NCBI RefSeq assembly: GCF_040712315.1
Contig: NC_134014.1
Coordinates: 7,286,244 to 7,350,243 of the forward strand
From: Castanea sativa
Taxonomy: Eukaryota > Streptophyta > Magnoliopsida > Fagales > Fagaceae
Length of the DNA: 64,000 nt
Reading direction: 5' to 3'
Both the position numbers and the translations under genes were made by a program. The notes below the pieces were generated by a model. The model was not told the origin of the DNA and made no database searches. It worked only from the letters and a program-made list of their open reading frames with translations. Numbering within the stretch: the stretch's first letter is position 1; each line of letters begins with the position of its first letter. Positions 53,250 to 64,000 of the stretch are shown here, one piece after another.

Positions 53250-56200
53250 ATGTCTCAGGAGGGAGACTCTATGGAAAAGCTAAAAGGCCTTCAAATCACT
53301 TCCCTTGACGACGACGAAGAAGAAGAAGAAGTAGAAGAGTACGATATGAACGAAGAAGAAGACGATGACGATGAAGATGATGATGATGGTGATGGTGAAG
53401 AAGATGAAGAATTCGTTACCTTAGGTTTCGTTGAGAAGCCTAAGAATCCTTGGTCTCTTCTCCGTCAATTATTTCCTAGCAAAGCCGGAAGCGTACCGGT
53501 ACTATTTGATTTCTTTGTTGCTCTACAAACGCTTAAGATTTAGTTATTGATAATGCTATTTTTTTTTTTGTGTGGTGGTTGTAGGCTTGGCTAGATCCGG
53601 TGAATTTGCCGTCTGGAAAAGCTTGTGTTTGTGATATATGTGGAGAGCCTTTGCAGTTTGTGCTTCAGGTATTGCATATTTTGAATTCGATTTTAAAAAA
53701 TTTTCTGATTGAATACTTGGCTGCTTCAAGTTGTTTGTTTTGTGATGATCATAGTTAGCGTAATTAGACTATGATCATGTTGATCATGCTAAACTAAACA
53801 AGTAGCTTACAGATTATGGCGTTTTGATCATGTTGTATATGATATGTACCAATGCGAGCTAGAAAACTATTGATTTCAGGCCTTTGCTGTTCAATCAAGT
53901 GACTGCCTATGCCTAATTTAATTCGTTATTCACGTCGTTAGCAGCTCTATTTATCTCGCACTTTTGCTACACCTCTTGCCATATTCTTTTTGCAAAAGAG
54001 CACGAGAAAAATAAAAGGATGGTCTTTGCTTCTAGTTGAGAGCCTTTTTTATTTTTATCTGTTAGTTGTAATTTAATGGCAAGATACTACATAAAAAGCA
54101 TGCTTTGAAATTGCTTGACAAAACCAAATTAACTTGAAACAATTTAGTCCTAATGGCTTCTATAGTTTCTAGACTTTTATAATGGAAGCCAACTCACACA
54201 TTCCCTTTGAGGTTTTTGACTTCGGGTAACTTGCTTTGAATCACAACTAGCTCGTCAGACCTTGCAGGAGGTTATTTCCACTCACATTTGTTCAAGAAAC
54301 TTGAAACTTTTGCAACATCGGAACCAATTGCAATCTTCCAGCAAAAGGCCAATGCTATACATTCCATCAAACTGATCCTAGCTGCGGTTTTGTTAACGAC
54401 AGAGGCTTATAATTAGTAAAAATTGCTTTCTAGAAATTAAATGCTGTCCCAGATGCTCCACTAGTTACGTTTCTTTTTGAAAATGTTACTCTAGTAGGAT
54501 CTGGGCTTTTAACTAAGTCTGTAACTCTAGCAAAATAAACTTCACTCCTGCTTCAATTTGCTGCTAGGCCTGATATTAATCTGAATTTTCTGAAATCTGT
54601 AAGGAGATATCTGTGTATCTGTATCACATTTTTTCACCTCTTTATCTGTTTTTTTTCCTCCTCTCCTTTGACTTATCAAAAAGAAATATGGACAAATTGT
54701 TTATGTGCCTTGAGTTTATAGGTTGATCACCAGTTGATGATAATAATCTCTCACCTTTGATTTTCTAGGTTTATGCACCAATTGAGAAAGAATATGCGTT
54801 TCATCGGATGTTGTTTGTTTTCATGTGTTCATCAATGAACTGTCTTCTTCGGGATCAACATGAGCAATGGAAACGCCATCCAGAGAAACCATCTAGAAGG
54901 TATAGTCAACTATTGCTTTGAGTTGTATGTTCTATAAACAATGGAATTTTCTAGTTATAATTAAAATTTTAAATTAAAAAATAAAACTAATGACATTTTC
55001 TCATTCCTCAAACTTACAGTGTGAAGATTTTCCGTTGCCAATTGCCTCGCTTTAATCCTTTTTACCCAAGCGAGCCCCCAAGATGCGATGGGACTGACAA
55101 ACCTTCTGGAACTGGAGGTAGTTCATGGTTTCTTTCATTGCATGTAGATTATTGTTCTTTATATTATGTGCAACTCTGCAGACTCTTCATCTCAACTTCT
55201 TGGGTTGGCTACATTTTTTTTTTCCTCATATGTACCTCAGTACAAAATTATTGGTGGTATAAAACACCTCAGAGAAGCTATAATATTATTATGCCTACGA
55301 TTTAGAAATTCAAATCCCACATATCTATCCTCACATCCATATGCAACATCATAGGCTTCACATTGGCTCTTTGTCTAGGCAGATCTCCTTTTTTCTGTTT
55401 ATTAGAAGAAACAGATTTTAGCACAGCATACGAATTTTCATATTGCATTTATTTCTACTCAAAAGAAAAGGACAAGATGCTTATTTTGGCCACATCCAGT
55501 TTTCTTCTTTTTTTAATTTTATAGACAAGATGAATTTTTCATGCATTCTTTAGGTGAAGCTTTGGCATACCATGCTGTATATCTGGGTATCTCCACTTTT
55601 CCCATAAAAATTCTTTATTTAAAAAAAAAAAAATCTAGCTTGAAAAAAAAAAGATTTTTTTACTTATAAAAAAAGAAAGAAAACAAAAAAGTATTATTTT
55701 TATTTTTATTATTATTTTTCTGATTTCTTTGACATTGCATGCTATTGATTCATAACTTTCTCACTCCCACCCATGCAGACGTGAAGTGATTCTATTTTGA
55801 TTTTTCAATTTATGTTATAGTTTTCGAGTTCATAAGAATATTTAATGTGTTAAAGTATGATTTATGGTTGATAAATGGAAGCTAGCATGAATGCTCAATA
55901 GTAAACTGGTTATGTTTGTTACCAAAATCAATATGACATCCTCTGATATATGTTAGCAGATTTGTGAAAAACTAGGAGGACTGCATTTATGAAAACACAT
56001 TATTTCAAGGACCATAAATATTCTTCTTAGAAGGGTGTCCACATCTCCAAATTATGTTTTTTTGTTTTTAAATTTTTTAGTTACTATTTCTTTTGAACTT
56101 TTTGTTATGCAATTGATCAGCCCAAGTGATCAATTCAAAGATCAGAATCAATACTTAAGTACTGTGGGTTTGCATAGCCTGAAAATGTGTTTGGATGTAT

Positions 56201-58698
56201 TCATGCACTTCCAGTTACATATAAAATGAGCACTTTCAAAAGCTCTAACACTTAATTACTGTGGGTTTGCCTAGCTAGCAGGGGCCTGAAAATATGTTTG
56301 GATATATAATATATTCGTGCACTTTCTGTTACATATAAATTGACGTACTTTAATAAAATCTCTGATGGTATTGATGTTTGCTCGTGTTAGCTGCACTTTG
56401 TACTTGGTGTGGTACCTGGAAAGGAGATAAACTCTGTAGTAGTTGCAGGACAGCTCGTTATTGCTCAGAGAAACACCAGGTAATTGAGCCTTTTAGGTTC
56501 TTTTGTTTCCTCAATGCCAATGAGCTCTAGCTCAAACGGTGCTTTCTCTCCCTGTAAGAACAAGTGGAGGGTGAGGTCTTCGGGTTCAAGACCCACAAGT
56601 TGCATGTATTTGTAACTTACTAAAAACGGGTTATTTCCTCAACACCGACATAAAAAGGTTCCTACTATCCTTTTCTGTTTGCAGGCATTGCATTGGCGCT
56701 CTGGTCATAAGATTGATTGTCAACGGATGAGCGTTTCTTCTCAATCATCTGATTGCCCCAATAAAAACAGAACTACTTCAGCAAATTTACAAAAAGGTCA
56801 GTAAAGTAGATGGTTTCTACTACAGTGTTAAATATGTAAAAATGGTGCATATTTACATGTATATTTGCTGTTGGAATATAAAAATTTGTCAGCTATATCT
56901 TATAGATGGCATCAATGACATCTTATGACAATGGTAACTTACTTATGTCTTATCCTTCTTTATCTAAAAACTTGACCTTGAATATTATAGATACAGGAGT
57001 AGTGTTTGATTTATTTATTTATATATTTATTTTTTTGCTGAATAGAAATACAAGTGGTTAATGTTTATAGAACAGGACTTAGATTCTGGCCTGCAAAATG
57101 TTGGCAATTATGTATTATCTGTGTGTTGTATATGCTTTGTATATTTACTCCTGGGAAAATATTTATTAACATGTGGTTTATTAATAGAGTAATTGTCAAT
57201 GCTTAAATTAGTATTTTTAGAAATTTACACCTAAAATATTTTGCATTTGCACACAGTTGCAAGCAAAACTCTGTGGCCAGAATATGAGATGATAATTGAG
57301 AATGAAAGTGAACCCAGCACAGAAATGTCTGAGGATAAAGCCTGTACTAGTTCATTGGTCTCTAAGGAAAAAGTTGATGACACAATGAACTCACTGATGG
57401 ACAGTTTTGAGGTATTTATTGTTTGTGTTGCTGTATTCAAATTTTTTTGTTTCCTTGTTCTAGACTCTTAGTTGCTTATTTCTTTTGTTGATGAACAGGG
57501 TGATCATGACAGAAAAAGTTGGGCCTCTTTCCAAGAACGCATAGGCAAGGCCCCTGGACAGGTGTTAAGGTGATTGATATTTCTAATTGAGGATACAAAC
57601 TTCCACATGTCAAGACACTTGAAGTATACAAGCATTGGTGCCCTGCGACTATATAGTATGGTTTTAATATTCTGGGTACTCAGGGGGCCTTAATCACCCC
57701 ATGGTGTTAGTGGCCCTCATATGGAGAATGGCAAAATGAAAGTAAGGAGGCCTCATTTCTAACTATTTTTGGGGCCTTCTTATTTTCAGAGAAATGCTAT
57801 AAGTCTTCTAAATTTTCTGCAACATGTATAAGTTTTTTTAATCTTGCTTTGGAAGCTAACAACACTAATATATATATATGTTGGTACTCGTTTGAAGATG
57901 GTAACCTAAAATTCAATGAGATCCATGTTATATAAATCATCGTTGCTTTGTATGTAACTTACCAATAAATATATGAAAAAGCATTAATTCTACATGCATG
58001 TTGCTTCTTCAACATCTATCAAATATCTTACTTCAAATATTTATTCGTAATTTGTCCTTATCTTTATAAGTTGGCCCCAAGTCACTTAAACTAGTAATTT
58101 ATTTTTGTTAGTTACATGGTTCCTGATCCTTGTCCATTGAGAGCTAGCCTAAGAAATAAGAACATTGTAAAGTCAGCATTGGTCATTAGTCCTTGCTGCT
58201 TTTTGCTTGAATCCACTTATATCCTTCTCCTCCTTTATTTTACAATGATGGGTAATTTTGTTTGTTTCAAAATATCAGGTATTATAGGAATGGTGGGGCT
58301 AAACCCCTTTGGCCCATGTCAAGTGGTCAGCCATCGAAAGCTGATATTCCTAAATGCAATTACTGCGGTGGTCTTCTTTGTTTTGAGTTCCAGGTATGCA
58401 CATTGCGCCTTTATAAAATTTCCGTAAAATGTTTCTTTTACATTTTACATTCTATCTTTTCACTCGGTCAATGTCTACAATTAAACTAAATGAAACCTTT
58501 GGTTGGTGTCTATTTTGTTGGTGATTTCAGATCTTGCCTCAGCTGCTTTATTACTTTAGTGTGAATAATGAAGTTGACTCTCTTGATTGGGCAACTATTG
58601 TTGCGTATACGTGTGAAGCCTCTTGTGAGGGGGGTGTTGCTTACAAAGAGGAATATGCTTGGGTTCAACTCTCTTCGCCATCTGCTACTGTACCTTGA
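53250..58698 (+). CDS. PDCD2/Tsr4-family ribosome-assembly chaperone with MYND zinc finger
   Basis: Ten exons join in frame: 53250-53498, 53585-53668, 54769-54899, 55020-55117, 56391-56479, 56685-56796, 57257-57411, 57499-57569, 58279-58393 and 58531-58698. All introns are GT-AG; total 1272 bp, 423 aa. An acidic N-terminus (Asp/Glu runs, residues 21-54) is followed by WLDPVNLPSGKACVCDICGE. The MYND-type finger has C191, C194, C203, C206, C212, H216, H225 and C229. The C-terminal PDCD2_C domain (about 307-423) has APGQVLRYYRNGGAKPLWP, the CNYCGG Cys pair and the WATIVAYTCEASC end. In yeast (Tsr4) and animals (PDCD2) this family binds newly made uS5 (Rps2) for 40S assembly; the plant role is inferred from homology. 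Intron 4 is the longest (1.27 kb), and intron 5 holds a SINE remnant. Confidence 0.93.
56517..56625 (+). mobile_element. tRNA-derived SINE remnant in PDCD2 intron 5
   Basis: gagctctagctcaaacggt resembles an A-box, and gggttcaagaccca about 55 bp later a B-box, the promoter pattern of plant tRNA-derived SINEs. Intronic, plus strand. Confidence 0.65.
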
Positions 58699-59073
58699 TA
58701 GTTATTTATCTTTTGATTTCTTTTTTTGGTTATTTATGTTTTTACAGTTTACCTATTCAGTTCTTTTTTCTTGATATGAGCTTTGAGAAGGGGAAAAATA
58801 TACTTATTTGCTCATCAATACGCATAGATGAATAGTTGGTTAACTTGAGAATCATCATCATAATTCAGATAATTTAAACTGTGTGATCAATAGTTTATTC
58901 ATGGGCTGCTGTCATGAGGTTAATTCCTGAATGTATTACGAAATTAATTTCACTAAGTCCTGCCTTTAGATCCTTTCTTCAGATAACATAACATGCACAG
59001 TACTTTCTAAATAATACATCCAGACAGAAAACGCATATAGATAACCGAATAAAAGTCATTTGCCAACGCTCAT

Positions 59074-59601
59074 TGATGGGATTGACGAATTCAACTTATA
59101 TGGACAAGGTCATACACACCAATGAAGTAGCATTGACAAATGAAGTAACCTGGTGCCATTGACGATATAAGCCCCATTACTGATGAAGGGAAAGAAGTCA
59201 TTCAATGCGGCCTAAATAAATACCTCAGACGGTTACAAAGACAGCTGCTGTATGGACCGTTAGAAGCCCATTAAAGCTTACATTATTGACCAGGAGGCAT
59301 TACCAAAAGAGGCATTAAAGCCACAATAATTGCCACAACGGCTAGGGGCTGTAGAAACATATATAAAGCCCTCACAAGCACGAGCAGAAGGTACAAAAAA
59401 ACACACAGAAATACTTGTTATCTTTACTACTATCTTTCATAAGACCTCCTTTATATTGACTTAAGCATCGGAGGCGTTGTGACAGGCACTACACCGGTGA
59501 CCACCAAAAGGAAGTTTCCTTACCATTTCCATACCAGCAGGAAAGAAGGTTCAGCTCCATCTGGACGTGTTTACTTGGACTGACGAATTTGCACTTCATC
59601 A
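59074..59601 (+). mobile_element. Solo LTR with perfect 5-bp target duplication
   Basis: 528 bp starting TGATGGGATTGACG and ending CTTCATCA, flanked by CTCAT at 59069-59073 and 59602-59606. A TATA box (atatataaagccc) lies at about 59358 and gives the LTR promoter orientation as plus. It begins 375 bp after the PDCD2 stop. Confidence 0.9.
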
Positions 59602-59904
59602 CTCATAGTGTTTCAAATTATAAATTGTAGCATGTTATGCGTTTGAATTTTTTTTTAATGTTAAACTTTGGTTACTTTATAGAGAGAAATAGAGATGTGA
59701 TAGACAATTTTTATTTTTTATTTAGATGTGATAAACATTGTTATGGTATAAAGTAAAATACATAAAGTGAGATAAGATTTTTATTGATAGATAATCTTGC
59801 TTGGCCTTATGACGAGTCCATAAAAAGTACATCAACAAAATTATTCATAATACCACAAAAAGTGAATAATAACTTATTTGTCACACTTATAAACCAACTA
59901 GCTC

Positions 59905-62198
<2,294 letters not shown>

Positions 62199-62509
62199 CT
62201 CTCTTTGTTTCTTTGCTCTACTACATACTTTTCCAACACAAGCATTGCATCCTTAAATAGAGGTAATGGTCTTCTTTCTCCGAGTAAATGGTTTCATTAC
62301 AGGAAGGTAAAATTAATTTAAATAATGTTCAATCTTTAGTTGATATTGAGATTTGTGATAGGGAGAGGAGAGATTGTTTGACTTGGCTTCCCACTTTTAA
62401 TATATATCTTCCTCTGTCTTAGTTAAAATTACCTAACATAGCAAATAAATTATTTAGGGGGACACCGTCAATTGGTTAGGGCAGTTTATATATTAATTTC
62501 AATTATCAA

Positions 62510-62732
62510 TGTTTTTCATGACTGTCATGAAAAACATGTCACATCTATATAGTACTCTCCGCATGCATCTTTCTCAATTAAAAAGAATCAACTGCTTAAG
62601 TCATATTTATATTTTTTTCATCAAAAAAAAAAGTACGAATTAAGCAGTTGATTCTTTTTAATCGAGAAAGACGCATGCGGAGAGTACTATATGGATGTGA
62701 CATGTTTTTCATGACAGTCATGACTTATGACT
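62510..62732. mobile_element. Large foldback (inverted-repeat) element
   Basis: Arms of about 95 bp, 62510-62602 and 62637-62732, are near-exact reverse complements (tcatgaaaaacatgtcacat; gcatgc; gaatcaactgcttaa) with a 34-bp A/T loop. The right arm is the first unit of the 219-bp tandem array. Confidence 0.85.
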
Positions 62733-63280
62733 GATTCTAAAATTTTGAGGACTTGTTGTTGTTATTATTACATATGTTCTTACCTGCTGTAGTGTAGGTC
62801 AGTGTTATAACAATACAGCAAAAAGTTAAGGTTATGTTTGAAAAAAAAAAAGTATGACTTAAGCAGTTGATTCTTTTTAATTGAGAAAGACGCATGTGGA
62901 GAGTACTATATGGATGTAACATGTTTTTCATGACAGTCATGACTTATGACCGATTCTAAAATTTTGAGGACTTGCTGTTGTTATTATTACATATGTTCTT
63001 ACTTGCTGTAGTGTAGGTTAGTGTTATAACAGTACAACAAAAAATTAAGGTTATGTTTGAAAAAAAAAAAGTATGACTTAAGCAGTTGATTCTTTTTAAT
63101 CGAGAAAGACGCATGCAGAGAGTACTATATGGATGTGACGTGTTTTTCATGACAGTCATGACTTATGACCGATTCTAAAAGTTTGAGGACTTGACTGCTA
63201 TTATTATTACATGTGTTCTTACCTACTGTAGTGTAGGTCAGTGTTATAACAGTACAACAAAAAATTAAGGTTATGTTTGG
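62633..63280. repeat. 219-bp tandem repeat, three copies
   Basis: Units begin with a poly-A run and gtatgacttaagcagttgat at 62633, 62852 and 63071 (period exactly 219 bp). Each contains gagagtacta, gttttcatgacagtcatgac and a gttataaca..aca end. The first unit is also the right arm of the foldback. The two minus-strand 67-codon ORFs here are the same sequence repeated and unsupported. Confidence 0.9.
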
Positions 63281-64000
63281 TAACAGTTTTTGTTATTTAT
63301 TTTCAAAAGTTTGTTTTTGAGAATATAAAGAAAAAACAATTTTCTTGTATTTTTGAAATAAAAAACATGTTTGGTTAGTTAAAATTAAAAAGATAGTTTT
63401 TTGAACAAAAAAAAAAAGAAAATATTAAAATATGTTGTTACTAGAATTTGAACTCTAATACTAACTTATTAAATAAGACAGATTCATTAAATTAAATACG
63501 TTTTTTCATTAATTTTAAAAAAATTAGTTTTAAAAATAGAAAATAAGGCAAAAACTCAGGGAGTATAGTCACATGCTGCTTTATTCTTAGAAATAAACAC
63601 ACTAATTTCTTCTGCATTAAATTAACAATCTGGCTGGTGGGAGCCGTTTGAACTAATTATTCCTACCACATGCTGACACAAATTGAATTTAACGCAAATT
63701 TAGTCGAATTTGTTGCATCCTCCATCGAGGTTTCTTTGCTAGCTTGTTGTGCAAGGGATAGACTACATGCCTTTTCTTTTTTCCATGATGGGAAAGTTTA
63801 CAGAATCTTAGATTGGTGACTAGTCAAAGACTACGGTCTCAAATAAGATATATTACATTTTTTTTATTTGAGTTTTATTAACGTATATCTTTAAAACATA
63901 TATTACTAAATTATTTGATGAAACTTTTTATAAAAAAATAAAAAATAACTAGTTTTCTTGATAACTTTTTCATAAAATATTTTTTAAAATACAATAACTC
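63281..64000. other. AT-rich terminal DNA, no recognised gene
   Basis: Contains ttatgtttggtaacag and tgtttggttagttaaaatt, phrases common at plant MITE ends, but I could not pair them. No ORF supported. Confidence 0.45.

Noticed and set aside
55021..55354. Two ORFs of 62-94 codons in the PDCD2 gene
   Set aside because: They are exon 4 read through its donor site into intron 4.
58116..58489. ORFs of 75-103 codons near PDCD2 exon 9
   Set aside because: Intron-8 read-through and the exon-9 frame continued into intron 9; the spliced model explains the coding part.
62737..63159. Two similar 67-codon ORFs suggesting a small gene family
   Set aside because: They are the same segment of the 219-bp tandem repeat read twice.
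62633..63280. Regularly spaced repeats (CRISPR-like at first glance)
   Set aside because: Whole 219-bp units repeat with no distinct spacers, in a plant genome; an ordinary tandem array.

Overview
The window is nuclear DNA from a flowering plant, most likely a woody eudicot. Family-level placement is not provable from the sequence, but the transposon flavour would suit Fagales. The evidence is spliced genes with plant-type GT-AG introns, a class III peroxidase cluster (a land-plant family), a plant hyccin gene, a Tat-type Ty3/gypsy retrotransposon, and AT-rich intergenic DNA full of MITEs, solo LTRs, SINE/LINE scraps and (TA)n tracts. I see no prokaryotic or organellar block and no rRNA or tRNA gene.

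Layout. (1) 1-9.7 kb: a decayed Tat-lineage Ty3/gypsy element in minus orientation. Its 5' LTR is at about 8983-9731, followed leftward by gag, protease, RT, two RNase H domains and integrase. At the far left is a spliced, opposite-strand coiled-coil ORF (1-1380) that resembles the antisense extra ORFs of such elements. The 3' LTR lies off the window. (2) 9.7-18.7 kb: gene graveyard. It holds the first exon and promoter of a lost peroxidase copy, a Helitron-like end, an unidentified coding-like fragment, a foldback element, a 2-oxoglutarate dioxygenase exon-1 pseudogene and a Copia-type solo LTR. (3) 18.8-39.7 kb: the peroxidase array, all minus strand. A two-gene block (PRX-A plus the ancestor of pseudogene PRX-C) was duplicated to give PRX-B plus PRX-D. 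Three of these four are open, spliceable genes (326, 321 and 330 aa). PRX-C is destroyed by frameshifts, lost splice acceptors and two LTR insertions. (4) 39.8-48.6 kb: gene-poor, with two hAT-type MITEs (one with a perfect 8-bp target duplication) and a LINE fragment. (5) 48.7-50.0 kb: single-exon hyccin-family gene (minus). (6) 50.2-51.5 kb: an element with degenerate terminal inverted repeats carrying a captured U-box-protein fragment. (7) 53.2-58.7 kb: a ten-exon PDCD2/Tsr4-family gene (plus) with telo-box-type promoter elements. (8) 59.1-64 kb: a solo LTR with perfect TSD, a fifth, more divergent peroxidase (PRX-E, 324 aa), and a foldback expanded into 219-bp tandem repeats.

How the genes work together: the peroxidases are secreted haem enzymes of the cell wall/apoplast, hyccin is a subunit of the plasma-membrane PI4-kinase complex, and PDCD2/Tsr4 is a 40S ribosome-assembly chaperone. 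They form no pathway; their co-location is best read as conserved neighbourhood plus tandem duplication. I found no convincing wholly new system. The most informative structures are the [A,C]->[B,D] block duplication with datable insertions, the antisense spliced ORF in the Tat element, and the U-box-carrying transposon.
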